Assembly (NCBI RefSeq): GCF_932526225.1 | Contig: NC_064046.1 | Location: 2,666,001 to 2,730,000 of the forward strand | Origin: Nematostella vectensis | Taxonomy: Eukaryota; Cnidaria; Anthozoa; Actiniaria; Edwardsiidae | Direction: 5' to 3' | DNA: 64,000 nt | Part shown: piece by piece, positions 53,108 through 64,000 of the stretch | Position numbering within the stretch: position 1 is the stretch's first letter | How the letters are laid out: each line of letters opens with the position of its first letter | Translations under genes and position numbers: made by a program | Notes under the pieces: generated by a model | What the model saw: the letters and a program-made list of their open reading frames with translations, nothing else | The model's database searches: none | Told to the model about the DNA's origin: nothing

Positions 53108-55750
53108 CCACCTGCATGTCTGGTATTACAAGGGCAAGGAAATCGGGAGTGAGTCACTGGATGGTACAGTGCCAGGAAGCACAATTACTGACTGGAAATA
53201 ATTCTAATCCTGAATTGAGTATTGGGTTTGACATTAACAATCACCCATTCGGTCAGGTCGGCAGTGTTAAGTACTGTATTTTTGTAATGCTTTTTGTGGT
53301 TTCTGCAAGTGATAAACTCTGAAAGCGAACAGGGATTTTGCTTCCTACAAAATGAATTCAGATTATTAGCTTTACTTGGTGTTATTTTGTGTCTCTAAAA
53401 GCTCTTACTGTTGTAGAATACACAGAATGTTATTTAGAAATGGCTTATTGCAAGAATACAGTTGGACTTGTAGCCCTGGCAATGGCCAAAATGAGGTGTT
53501 TCATTGGGGCCTTGATAAAGAGGAACTATAGAGGCAGACTTTATATTTGGATTTGTGCTGGTATCTTTGCATCCTCCAAATGCCGTTTCCAATGGTATTT
53601 CTCATACTCTAGTGTTATGGACAGCCATATTTTAGGGGGAAATCTTACTGTAGTGTTGTCCAAGATATAGCATTACCAGAGGCAACTCTCTAAGCACTAT
53701 AGCAATGTTCAAAGACATATATAAAGCCATGTAATTTATCAGTGATGGACATTCTTGTAAATGCACTGTATTATATCCTCTGTTCTGTAATCCTGGCTTA
53801 AACCTTTACTTGACCACCTCTAGTATTATTTGGTAAGCATCAAAGATTCCAGTGTCGTCCTTAGCAGGACTCTGGGTATTTCAAACAAGGGCATCTTCTT
53901 TTTCAATAGTTGGCCACGAAAGGTGTACGCATCATGGGAATTCACCTTTTTTCCATAAAAGTGTTTGCTCTAGGTTTGTCTACACCATTACTCTCCAGCA
54001 GAAAAACACAACAATGTTGATCATGTTTTTTTTTAAGGAAAATTGTATTTGTGTTAAGGGGTGTTTCTTGTAGTAATTGCATGAGATTGCTTTATGTATT
54101 AGTTTTTTTAACATACAATTTATACAAGGAAATCATTACACAGAAGTTGTAAGAGAAATACTGTAATTACTTTTATTTGGAGAAAAAGCCGAATGCAGCT
54201 AATTGCCTTTCAATGTTTATTGCCTGCCTTTGTTAGAATGCCTTGTGTATATTGGTGTAGACAGGTCTAAAGTAATTGTCTCCTGCATTTTATTATTATT
54301 ACTATTATTATTGAGCCTTGTCCATGAGTAGACTAGCCCCAGGCTCTTACACAGAAAATATTAAAGGAACTGTTATGAAATGCATTTTTCTGGTGTAGTA
54401 GTACTCATGAATATTTTGTCAATTTATCTATCCCATTTCCCCATGCTTATTTTCATTTACGACACTTGCCTGGGTATATATAAACCAATCCACCAGTGTT
54501 ACCATGCAAGTGAATTTTCAAGAACATCAAAGTCTGTTTTTACAAATAATCCATATTATTCTTTCCTACACCATACCATAAAGTGTAGCTTAAGTACTTT
54601 TTTTTTTATCAAACTAGCAAATCAACCCTTATTTGCTGTGAGTATGGTGTGATTTACCTGCAACAAAGTGCCATTCATATTCAGGGTACATCACGTGTGT
54701 TGCCAGGGTTTGCTAAGGGGGGGGGGGACCGTATTATATACAGTTGATTGACAAATGGTTGTAGTCAACCGGCTTTACGACTAAGCGACAAGCCCGCATG
54801 TAAGGATGGGGAAAACCACTGAGGCGCCTAGCTGCATTTATTAGCCACCACATAACTTAGGCTTAGACACGGTGCCTTATATGCAGCTAGGCGCTTGTAA
54901 ATGCATGCAAAGCATTTACGAGTTATTGGAGGGACTTCTGTGTCACTCGATCGACAGATCGATCATCCGTAAACTTTTTGTGGTCTTTCTGTGCTTTCGC
55001 AACACAGCAATTTTTAGATCTTCCTGTAAACTTCCGGTGACCAACTTCCGGTTAAAGCTTAGTACTATAAAAGACCACCACGGTCATTACGTGATATAGC
55101 CATAAAGTATATATAAGCTAGTTTTGACAGAAAAGTCTTCGATGTGGTTTGAGCGCGCGCATGCGCCTTCGTCATGACGTCAATCGATCTTCTACGGTTC
55201 AGTCCAATTCAAGTTGTTAGTTTACAAAACAAGTAAAATGCTAGCAAAGCTTTTAATTATCCTTCTTTTAGTACTTGAAGATTCGCGTCTCTGGCTTTAC
55301 GCATTATTTGTTTAAATTTTTGCTGAAAGACTGATTTTGTGCTGAAAGAGCGAACTTTTAAAGTCAGAGAAACACAAGGGAAAAGCCTCTGTTAGCAGGG
55401 CCTTTCTTTGCAGGGTAATAAAAGAAAGCCTCTGTTTGCAGGTCAAGAAAAATAGTATGGACTTTCATAAGTTGTTTTTTCCATAATTCTTTTTTATAAA
55501 TTAAGTGCTAAATATCAAACAAAACTCGTTCAAACACGCTTATTCATCAAGAAACGATCAATAACGATTTTGCGAATTTCTAGAATGTTGACATGCTTAA
55601 AATACATATGACTGCAGCTTGATTAATTATGTCGGGTATTTAACTTCTGTTTCCGAAGAAAATAGGGCGATATTTGACATGCTAGCAAAAGCGGTTCGAA
55701 CGGTGAGATACCAATTAGGATAAAAACTAATTTTACTCAGAGGTTACTTC
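53108..55750 (+). other. CK2 alpha 3' UTR and intergenic DNA
   Basis: The 3' UTR probably extends several hundred bases or more; no unique poly-A signal can be chosen. An ATT-repeat lies near 54290-54315 and a poly-G tract near 54717. Bases about 54728-54805 are an inverse match to 59226-59307. A GCAGCTAGGCGC hairpin partner pair occurs at about 54815-54895. TGACGTCA occurs once more at 55175. Confidence 0.5.
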
Positions 55751-55753
55751 GGC

Positions 55754-55825
55754 AATGCCTCCGTGGTATGGTGGTTCTGTCGCTCGTCTAAGACGTCAGA
55801 GACCGGAGGTCCGATCCTCACTTGT
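55754..55825 (+). repeat. tRNA-like (SINE-head) segment at the LINE's 5' end
   Basis: GCCTCCGTGGTATGGTGGTT resembles a tRNA acceptor plus A box; AGACCGGAGGTCCGATCCTC resembles the variable/T region with a B box (GGTCCGATCC). The 3' end does not pair with the 5' end, so it is not a functional tRNA. This is probably a pol III promoter of a SINE type, joined to or recruited by the LINE behind it. Confidence 0.6.
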
Positions 55826-58628
55826 GACGTCTAATTTTTTTTCTTTACTTTTTATGATAATAATGAATAATCAAACTGTTCTTATAGTGTTTCATCACAT
55901 CGAAAAGAAAGGACATTGTTATGAATCGAAGCTGTGCCCTGATATTTCAACTTACTCCATCTTCTCTCAGAACTATTCAGTTTTTCGAAGGGACAGAAAT
56001 AAATTTGGAGGCGGTGTCTTTCAAGCCATAAAATCAGATCTAGTTTGTACCGAAGAGCCAGATTTTGAAGTTGATAACTGTGAAATCATTTGGACCTCCC
56101 TCAAGCTAGCAAACCGTAAATCAATATATATGTCATCTTATTATAGGCCACCAAACCAACCTTCTGATGCTATCGATAATCTGAATGAATCTATAAGACG
56201 AGTCTTCAACAAAGTTAAAAATTTCCCAAACATCATAATTGGAGGAGATTTTAATCTTGGAGACATTGAATGGAACTCAAGTGCCCCAACTCCAACAAAT
56301 CCAGCTACAGCTTCCTTACATCAAAAGTTCCTTCAAACCATTGATGATTTTTCTCTCTCGCAACATGTCAAAACTACCACAAGACCATCATCTGGTAAGA
56401 CTTTGGACCTGTTATTAACTACCTACCCGAATGTTATTGTTAATACCTCTACTGCTTCTGGCTTAAGTGATCATCTTGCTGTCATCTTTGAGGTTAACTT
56501 AAAGCCTTCTAGATCACTAAAACCTCCTCACAAGGTTTATCAATACAAGAAAGCCAACTTTCCTGATCTGTGTAAATTTATGTCAGACTCATCAACTACA
56601 TTCTTCTCGACAAATCCAGAAAAGAGAACAGTTGAAGAAAACTGGGTCCTGTTTAAAACCTCATTGTCTACTGGGATATCTCAGTTTATTCCACAAAAAT
56701 CTTCACGCCCAAAATATAAATTACCATGGATTAATACCAACATCAAAAGAGAAATGCGCAAGAAAGATCGTATGCATAAAAAAGCCATTAAGTCCAAAAA
56801 TCAACAACACTGGGAGGCTTTCAAGCGTCAGCGTAATCTGGTTTCAAAGCTCATCAAAGACTCCCATAATGATTATCTTAATAACATCATAGGCAATAGC
56901 TTAAAAGATAATCCCAAAAAGTTTTGGTCTTATGTAAGGAGTAGCAAATCAGAGTCTATTGGCATCCCGCCTTTAAAGAACAATGATTCCTCTGTTTCTG
57001 TGACAGACGCACATAAAGCTGAAACTCTTAATACTTTTTTCCATTCAGTATTTACACAAGAACAACTACCAACACCTGTTCTTGGAAATTCACCATATTC
57101 ATCAATTCCAGATCTTCACATTTCTGCTGAAGGAGTCTGTAAGCAATTATCTGAATTAAATCCCAAGAAGGCATGCGGGCCCGACGAAATTCCTGCAAAT
57201 GTTCTGAAAGAAGTTTCCCAATCAATATCACATTGGCTAGCATTCATTTTTCAACAATCTTTCGACTGCAACAAGATTCCATCTGATTGGTCAAATGCTT
57301 TAATCACAGCGATTCACAAGAAGGGTTTGAAATCTGAGCCAGCCAATTATCGACCCATTTCATTAACTTCTATTTGCTGTAAAATAATGGAACACATCAT
57401 TCTCAGCCATATGGCCAAACACTTGTCATCTCATAATATCCTTATCAACCAACAACATGGATTTAGGGAAAAATTTTCCTGTGAAACTCAACTAATCTCT
57501 GCAATTCATGACTGGGCAAAAACTATTAATTTTCGTGGCCAAACTGATGTTTTATTATTAGACTTCTCAAAGGCCTTTGATTCCGTCCCGCACCAACGAC
57601 TGCTCATTAAACTTGATTTTTATGGAATCAGAGGTAATATGCTCAATTGGATCAAAGCATTTGTATCAAACCGCAAACAAAGTGTTTCAGTCAATGGTAC
57701 TGTTTCTTCATCCAAGTCTGTAGTGTCTGGCGTGCCTCAGGGCTCTGTTTTGGGCCCAGTGTTATTCCTATTGTTTATTAATGACATTTCAACATCTATA
57801 CAATCTAACCTTCGTCTATTCGCAGACGACTGTGTATTATATAGAGAGGTAGCTTCATTACAGGACTGTCAAGCTTTACAACAAGACCTCGATCGTTTAT
57901 CTGTGTGGTCAAAAACTTGGCAACTTAAATTCAATGTTTCTAAATGTTATCATTTAGGAATTACTCGAAAGAAAATACCTGTTAAGTTTACTTACTCCAT
58001 GGATGGAAAATGTATAACCCAAGCATCTTCTACCCCCTACTTAGGAGTAACCATCGCTGATAATTTATCATGGAACGAACACTGTGATAACATCTGCAAA
58101 AAGGCAAATTCTACCCTTGGCCTTTTGAAACGCATTCTATCTGGTTGTTCTCCTGAAGTAAAGGACTCTGCCTATAGAACACTTGTTCGTCCTAAATTAG
58201 AATATGCCACCAGTGCATGGAATCCATATACACAATGTAATATAAACAAGATTGAGATGATTCAACGACGTGCAGTAAGATTTGTTTTCAATGATTACTC
58301 ACGCTATAGTAGTGTTTCTCCTATGATCAACTCACTAGGATGGGAATCCTTGGAACAACGTAGGCAATTAAATCAAGCACATATGTTCTATAAAATCTAC
58401 AATGGCCTTGTTGGTATATCTTTTCCACCCGAAGTAACACCTATCACAAGAGTCTCAAGACAACCCAACTGCGCGCCCTTCCATCAACTTGTAACATTGA
58501 ATGACACTTATAAATATTCATTTTACCCAAGAACTATAAGAACTTGGAACAGTATAAATTTATCTACAATCCCAGATTCGTTAGCTAAGTTCAAGGACAG
58601 TTTATTATTAAAAGTCCAAACCAATTAA
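55755..58628 (+). CDS. Non-LTR retrotransposon protein (CR1/Rex/Jockey-like): endonuclease fragment plus reverse transcriptase
   Basis: A 957-codon open frame. Residues of about 80-250 are the later part of an APE-type endonuclease (YSSYYRPP-like MSSYYRPPNQ, IIGGDFNLGDIEW near 162, LSDHLAVIF near 236); its first motifs are missing. The reverse transcriptase follows from about 490: KACGPDEIPANVLKE, NYRPISLTSICCKIMEHII, LLLDFSKAFDSVPH, GVPQGSVLGPVLFLLFIND and the catalytic FADDCVLYR near 688. The C-terminus (FYPRTIRTWNSI) is typical of CR1/Rex-like elements. The first roughly 65 codons run through the tRNA-like head and are not family-like. The element is 5'-truncated but its frame is intact. 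Confidence 0.92.
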   Translation: MPPWYGGSVARLRRQRPEVRSSLVTSNFFSLLFMIIMNNQTVLIVFHHIEKKGHCYESKLCPDISTYSIFSQNYSVFRRDRNKFGGGVFQAIKSDLVCTEEPDFEVDNCEIIWTSLKLANRKSIYMSSYYRPPNQPSDAIDNLNESIRRVFNKVKNFPNIIIGGDFNLGDIEWNSSAPTPTNPATASLHQKFLQTIDDFSLSQHVKTTTRPSSGKTLDLLLTTYPNVIVNTSTASGLSDHLAVIFEVNLKPSRSLKPPHKVYQYKKANFPDLCKFMSDSSTTFFSTNPEKRTVEENWVLFKTSLSTGISQFIPQKSSRPKYKLPWINTNIKREMRKKDRMHKKAIKSKNQQHWEAFKRQRNLVSKLIKDSHNDYLNNIIGNSLKDNPKKFWSYVRSSKSESIGIPPLKNNDSSVSVTDAHKAETLNTFFHSVFTQEQLPTPVLGNSPYSSIPDLHISAEGVCKQLSELNPKKACGPDEIPANVLKEVSQSISHWLAFIFQQSFDCNKIPSDWSNALITAIHKKGLKSEPANYRPISLTSICCKIMEHIILSHMAKHLSSHNILINQQHGFREKFSCETQLISAIHDWAKTINFRGQTDVLLLDFSKAFDSVPHQRLLIKLDFYGIRGNMLNWIKAFVSNRKQSVSVNGTVSSSKSVVSGVPQGSVLGPVLFLLFINDISTSIQSNLRLFADDCVLYREVASLQDCQALQQDLDRLSVWSKTWQLKFNVSKCYHLGITRKKIPVKFTYSMDGKCITQASSTPYLGVTIADNLSWNEHCDNICKKANSTLGLLKRILSGCSPEVKDSAYRTLVRPKLEYATSAWNPYTQCNINKIEMIQRRAVRFVFNDYSRYSSVSPMINSLGWESLEQRRQLNQAHMFYKIYNGLVGISFPPEVTPITRVSRQPNCAPFHQLVTLNDTYKYSFYPRTIRTWNSINLSTIPDSLAKFKDSLLLKVQTN

Positions 58629-59116
58629 TAATACCTATTGATATATATATGCATGAAAAGATATATTTATTTTTATTTAACATTTACATTAACAATTAAC
58701 ATATTTTTTACTAGTTTCTGATCTTTAGGGTGCATGCCATGGATGCATGGAGCGGCTGCCAAACTAGCGGGAGTTGGCTCAGGGGTGAGGCAAAGATTCT
58801 TTGTTTCGCGCCTGGGTTGATTCTTGTTGGTTGGCTGTTTCATGCATTTATGGCATTCACTCTATCGATGATAATTTTAATTTCATGTATATATAATTAA
58901 TTATTTAATTTTATCAAATATCTAATTTCAATAATTTTCAAGTAATATATATTTATGCTTCATTTTAAATTTAACCTAAATTATTTCTCCGATGGCCGAT
59001 AATTATTATTATTATATTTTTCTTTTGTATTTACATATTGTATTTTCTTTTTCAACTCCTAGTATAGTCTTAACTGTTTTTTAGGAGTATAACTATTAAA
59101 GATTAAAGATTAAAGA
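55755..59116 (+). mobile_element. 5'-truncated CR1/Rex-like LINE with ATTAAAG 3' repeats
   Basis: After the stop at 58628 there is an AT-rich 3' UTR of about 470 bp. It ends in ATTAAAGATTAAAGATTAAAGAT (split here as three ATTAAAG units, 59093-59116), the short tandem tail seen in this LINE group. No poly-A tail and no obvious target duplication. Confidence 0.8.
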
Positions 59117-60438
59117 TACTCCCAGCATCTTGGATGTGTTCATCCTTTGTTCAAAATTCATCCTGTATATGTTTTTTTTTTTTTTTTGCTCACAAGAAAA
59201 TAACTAGAGAAACAAATTTGCATTCACCTTGCATGCGGGCTTGTTGCATAGTCGTGAAGCCGGTTGACAACAACCTTTTGTCAATCGACTGTATATTGTA
59301 TGGAAACAGTATAACAATTCTTCAATAAGAAACTCAAGTGTTTAGAATGCGTACTTGTGCACACCTCTGCCACTGAAAAGAGGGTCATTCCTTTTTGAAG
59401 GACTCGAATTCTTTTTTTTTTTCCATTTGAAACAAGGAACTATTGAGCTATATAATACAATTAAATTGACCACCAACCTCGTTTCCAGGGCCTTCTGGGT
59501 AACTATCAAAATCGTGTCAATAGATGACTTGCGCTAAGAGATCACGCGACCCTCTGGGTGGCGATTCAAAACAAAATAATCATACTAAAAAACAGAAATG
59601 ACTGCTGCATCTATGCCAGAGAACGACGGTAAAATAAAATCTTTAAATGAAACTAAAACTTTTCTGAAAAAAAAGAATTCGTTTTTTTTTTCGTAAGCGC
59701 CGAGAGTAAACCAGCCTCACTGGGACAGCATCCCACTGGGGCTGGCTTACTTCTAGAGGAGGCCTAGGCCCGAGTACAAACTGACCTCTCCAGGGTAGGG
59801 ACGTGAGAGATTGCTACCCACTAATATCGCAGGTGCTGAACCAAAGACAACATATTGTCGAACAAAATAACGACTTTAGACCAAATTTGCTGCGTTATAC
59901 CAACTAGAGGACCATTACAACGTAAGTTAATACGGTAAGGAAAACTCACTTTATAAAATTTGATTTAAACATATGTTAGAATAGTATATTTATAGCAGAG
60001 AAGGTATGTTTTGAAAGCGCCATTTTGGTTGGTTGTTTCTCGTCGAACGATCCTAAACAAATGTGGAAGTCTGTGCGAATTGTCACAAATAAAAATCGGT
60101 TTCCTTTTATCCGTCTCTATTGACACTTAATATTTATACTTTACAATCACTGAAAAACTATGGCAATCGTCTGTTTTCTAATCGGTATGTACAACTATGA
60201 ATTTCTTTCATGATGGCGCAAACGACGAAAACGAACAAACTTCATAGCGTAAAGTAGAAACAAAGTTCACTTCGATGAGGCGATTCTGACTTTTTGGGGG
60301 TTTTATTGTCTTGCAGATTGTAATATGTAACAGTGGAGTGTAGATTCATGATGCCGACATGGCCACGAATAAGATCGTGTTTACAACATCCTGTACACTT
60401 ATAACCTGATAACTTAAAATTCACGATAAACCGGAAAA
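59117..60438. other. Intergenic DNA with repeat fragments
   Basis: Bases 59226-59307 are the inverse of about 54728-54805 (shared TCAACCGGCTT, ACAAGCCCGCATG). Bases 59713-59750 form a hairpin (CCAGCCTCACTGGGA / TCCCACTGGGGCTGG). No other exons were found. Confidence 0.5.
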
Positions 60439-61860
60439 CATGGATCTTCTATTTTATGTGTAAGTATTTTATCGATTTACAATACTAGAGAATGATTGAA
60501 GCATCAATATTTATTTTGTTATATCATTTCATTCCTTCTATTTTGCCATTGTTGTTTTTCAGTCTATTCTTCCAAAAGCGGAGCTATTCTCTTTTAAGTT
60601 AAAATGGAAATCAATTATAATAGACTGCTTCTAGTTCGTTAACTACTCTATATGCCCTTACATTATTTTTAAGTCAATACTCCTATGGATACCACAAATG
60701 ATAGTGTCCAAGAAAAAAGTAGTAGGAAGGTTTATAGTAGAAAAAATACATTTATTGAGTACTGCATGGCTGTTTGGCTGAAGTATAGTTGAAAATGTTG
60801 TAGGTTATGTAATAATGTTTTTCGCAAACACTTGTCATACGATAGGTTGTGATGTCACTAGTATTGTGTACTCAGTGTAGGAGAGTGTACAAATGTGCTT
60901 TCCTTGAATCATAAAAAAAGTATAAACTATAAGGCATTCAAATGAGTTCCAATGCAAATACTACTTATATCAACACCATGGGCAAGTCTGTCATCACTAT
61001 CCCCTATGTACATAGATGCAAAAATATAATCTTTATTGCCTAAATATATATTCAGATCTATTTTTCTTCAATGAAGAATTTTATACTGTATTTTTGTTTG
61101 CATAGATTATAAGTGCTGTTTATGGGTTTTTATATTCGTTTGATATTAAAAAGCTGTTGTACAAGTTTTTGAAGGCAGAAATATCCTTGATTGCTCTTTA
61201 ATGCTTTATGCATACCTAATTATAATTCATTTTTTTCTTCAGGATCCTTATTGTGGTGATAGTTTTGAAGATTGTGTTTTGGATATTTTATTTTTATGCA
61301 AGAAACAGAAGACGACAACAGATGTTGCTGCTTAGAAATGGTGTTGAGCAGGTATGGTTGATGCATTCCACAAGTTCTACTCTGCAAAAACTCTGTGAGC
61401 TCTTAGCAGCTTCCATATGGGGTTTACTTTGGTTCTAGGGTTTTGAAACTTTCAGAAGGAGTACCGACAAAACTGTTATTATTGCCCTAACAGTTGAGTT
61501 GTGCTGTGCATTCCTACCATGAAGCATTTCTAACATGATCATCTGTTTCAGTATTGTAAAAGTCAAGTATTATGTTATGGTTTTTTAATTAACTTTTCTG
61601 ATCATGTTTTCCAGGTTCCGGATGGAACACGGCAATACGAAGAGCATCCAGCAGTTCCTCAGCCAGCATACATGTTTACCCAATACCCCTTTGGACCAGA
61701 TATGCCGGCGACATTCCAGATCCCACCAGAGTACACTGTGGAAGATCCAATAAAGATTGACCAGCCCCCTCCCCCATATATGGACACAATAACTGTAGAG
61801 CCGTCCACACACATTGATGTCAGTGACACCGAAAGGCTTGTGGATAATCAAGAGAATTGA
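60439..61860 (+). CDS. Small single-pass membrane protein with a PPPPY motif
   Basis: Three exons join in phase: 60439-60458, 61243-61351 and 61615-61860 (124 residues). The N-terminus is only a few residues (MDLLFYV) and runs straight into one hydrophobic segment (ILIVVIVLKIVFWIFYFYA). ARNRRRQQ then acts as a positive stop, so the tail is probably cytosolic (type III topology). The tail is Pro/Tyr-rich with DQPPPPYMDTI, a PPxY site for WW-domain proteins such as NEDD4-type ubiquitin ligases (family knowledge). It resembles small SHISA/VOPP/WBP1-type adaptors only in layout; I do not recognise an orthologue. Tiny exon 1 (20 bp coding) with strong GTAAGT donor. Confidence 0.75.
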
Positions 61861-64000
61861 TCCAGGTGCTGGGTATAGCTGTATGGGAGTGGTTTTTATT
61901 GGATGGAAAACACACATTACACAGCATGTTGGACAGCATTAAAATGTGTTCCCATAGTCTCTTCAACTGGAAATAGACATCATCATAGTCTATTTGTGAC
62001 CACAGACACCATCAAGGTGTCTTCAAGATATTAAAATAGATAGTTATTTTCCTGAGATGGCCTTGGCTGTTTCAAATTTTTTTTTAACTCTGTTGAGTGT
62101 TACTATTAGGGACAAAACTGCCTACTGTGGCTGCTAACGGCTGAATAGTTAACTCAAGTTATAGCCGATTTTGATGTATCACAATTTTTTTTTGGCTTTT
62201 GGGATTTTCTGTTCTGTCAGTAAAACCATTCTGAGCCAATCAGAGTCTCATTTTGTGCACTTTCCTGGCTTCCCTCTGGATAAAAACCATAAGTGTTGAA
62301 ACAGAAAGCCAGTCCACTGCACTAGGCAAGAGATGCCAAGAATCTGACTGGCCGAACAGAAAATCCCAAAAGACAAAAACAAATAGATGTTTTGAAAATG
62401 AGGCATCGCGATACATCGAAATTGGCTATAACATGGGTTAACATAAAAAAAATACTTTTCAATCAGCTACACCCTAGAAAATGTAAATACTAATTGTATA
62501 TAGTAGCAAATCACATTGGATGGTAAGAAACTCCATAGTTCCTCTATTGCCATGTTTTTTTATCAAAATAGTCAGTGTTCAGCTATTGCAAATGAGCACA
62601 CAGTCATTGCAAACCAAGCACTGGTCAAAGCCTACTTAGAAAATGTTTTTGAGCTGGGTACAATACATAGTACCTGTCATTTTTTTCTTACCACTGTTCA
62701 GATCATGAAATAGGGTATTGTGTAAGTTTTGAATAGAGAGTAATAACTGGGATTTTATTTTTCCAAAATAGCAATCATAAATTCAAAAGTAATATTTCAC
62801 AGTAGGTATTTCAAACATGGTTGCAAAATGTTTTTTTTATCGCTGCTTAAAATGATGCACTAATGGTTTTTAACCATTTTCTTCTGTAATTATAGGGTCT
62901 TTTCCCTTGTCCTAACTTCCCTCTGTCCACTACTATCACTGGTGGGTATAGGATTTTATGCTGTTATTTTTTTTTATATAACAGATACTTCCATAAGAAT
63001 GCAATTCCAATCCTGACGTATGTCCACAAAGGTTATAAACTGTATTATCTGAACTTGATCGATCTTTACATCATTAGCAAGTATAACCCTATTTTAGTTT
63101 GACATTGGTGTAGGTAAAATTTTGCATACAAAGATCCTTAAGATGCACTAAATGTTTCTTTGGGTGCCAATAAAAGGCTGACAAATAAGTTGTTGTTGTT
63201 GCAGATTTTGGAAATACGGCAGATCACGGATCTGTTGACAATTTGGGCACAGATTTCGGATTTTGACTGCTTTGACAGTCCAATTTCGGATTTTAAATGA
63301 ATTTCAATCGATGCTATTGTTTATCTGTCAAACCATGCGGACCTAAAAATATCTGCGGATCCACGGATTTGCCCCGAAAATGTTGCGGATCGGCGGATTT
63401 ACGTACCCCTATTCACCCCCCCCCCTCCCTTCATGTCTTACCCAGTGGCAGGGGGTGGCTCTGCGAGCTAAGTGCAACCATCTTTGTGCAAAATAATGTT
63501 GGTCCTTATAAGTAACAGCCAATTGGATCGACCTTTAAAAAAATAGTTAGATGTTAATGCTTGGACCATTATTTGAAGCCAGCATGTGGATATATTGGTG
63601 GCCTGCAGTCTGCCTTAAACATTATGCATTCATAGTAAGGGAGCGACCATTAATTACTGGGGGGGGGTGTGGAAAATGTGTAGGGTGGTCTACGGGCACA
63701 TATTTAGGGGGGTCACATTTTTTTGGTCTGCCATTAAAGAGGGTGTAACATTTTTTGGGCGTCGAATTTATGTCTGGTTAATATAATACTGAGCAAGAGA
63801 GTCATTGTTGAAATGAAAGTTTTATTCAGTTCACAATGTTTCCAAAAAAAAATTGAAACTGCAAGTGTCTCATATCCTCTTTTCTCCACAAGCACCCCCA
63901 CCCCCCCCCCCCCCCCCCCACAACGTCGTTGAAAAAAGGGACATGTCTAGAGAAAAACGTATATGGGGTCAAGACAGGGGCTTATAAGTAGGGGCAATCA
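61861..64000. other. 3' UTR and intergenic DNA with repeats
   Basis: Beyond the membrane-protein stop lies an AT-rich 3' UTR, a MITE (62148-62442), and a zone of GCGGAT-type degenerate repeats (about 63200-63400). Poly-G or poly-C tracts occur at about 63415, 63660 and 63900. No gene was found. Confidence 0.5.
62148..62442. mobile_element. MITE family 3, 295 bp
   Basis: Left end GTTAACTCAAGTTATAGCCG and right end the inverse of GTTAACCCATGTTATAGCCA. Inside, GGGATTTTCTGTTCTGTCAG pairs with GGCCGAACAGAAAATCCC, and TTTTTGGCTTTTGGGA pairs with TCCCAAAAGACAAAAA, so it folds over much of its length. Confidence 0.82.

Noticed and set aside
55754-55825. Functional tRNA gene
   Set aside because: The acceptor ends do not pair and the anticodon arm is poor; only the internal promoter boxes look tRNA-like.

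Overview
This window is animal nuclear DNA. Genes are split into short exons by GT-AG introns, intergenic DNA is AT-rich, and small inverted-repeat transposons are everywhere. The gene set (CK2 alpha catalytic subunit, PEDS1/TMEM189, mitochondrial ribosome recycling factor, a schlafen-like AlbA_2 protein, a forkhead gene, a frizzled-type CRD protein, a secreted PLA2 of the conodipine/cnidarian type) and the mix of Penelope-like, CR1/Rex-like and TTAA-flanked elements point to an anthozoan cnidarian, probably a sea anemone. That assignment is inference; the metazoan call is secure. All exon borders below were placed by hand from splice sites, reading phase and family resemblance.

Layout. 1-7.7 kb: a minus-strand gene for a DMGDH/SARDH/PDPR-family mitochondrial FAD oxidoreductase, running off the left edge (10 exons seen). 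7.7-11.3 kb: repeats, including a 1.46 kb element with terminal inverted repeats. 11.35-14.07 kb: an apparently intact Penelope-like retroelement with identical 230-bp flanking repeats, each carrying a hammerhead ribozyme. 15.7-18.8 kb: PEDS1/TMEM189 (minus, 4 exons, complete). 20.7-21.3 kb: a damaged secreted phospholipase A2 gene (plus). 22.7-26.9 kb: a secreted frizzled-CRD protein (minus, partly resolved). 26.9-30.8 kb: two large minisatellites and TTAA-MITEs. 30.8-33.6 kb: MRRF (minus, 6 exons, complete). 36.9-39.05 kb: a FoxO-like forkhead gene (plus) whose DNA-recognition helix is missing. 39.6-40.45 kb: a small MITE and a 45-bp satellite. 40.7-44.3 kb: a schlafen-like AlbA_2 gene (minus, 8 coding exons), head to head with CK2 alpha (plus, 44.97-53.1 kb). 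55.75-59.1 kb: a CR1/Rex-like LINE fused to a tRNA-like head. 60.4-61.9 kb: a tiny single-pass membrane protein with a PPxY motif. The rest is repeats.

The most notable observation is in the CK2 alpha gene. Exon 10 is duplicated in tandem, both copies are 106 bp with the same phases, and only 36 bp separate them, so they should be mutually exclusive. Other points of interest are the PLE with paired hammerhead ribozymes, a forkhead gene that appears to have lost its recognition helix by a deletion between short direct repeats, and a 3' splice site multiplied five-fold in tandem in the FAD oxidoreductase gene. The genes are unrelated housekeeping or signalling genes; apart from the shared schlafen-like/CK2 alpha promoter region I see no functional cluster.
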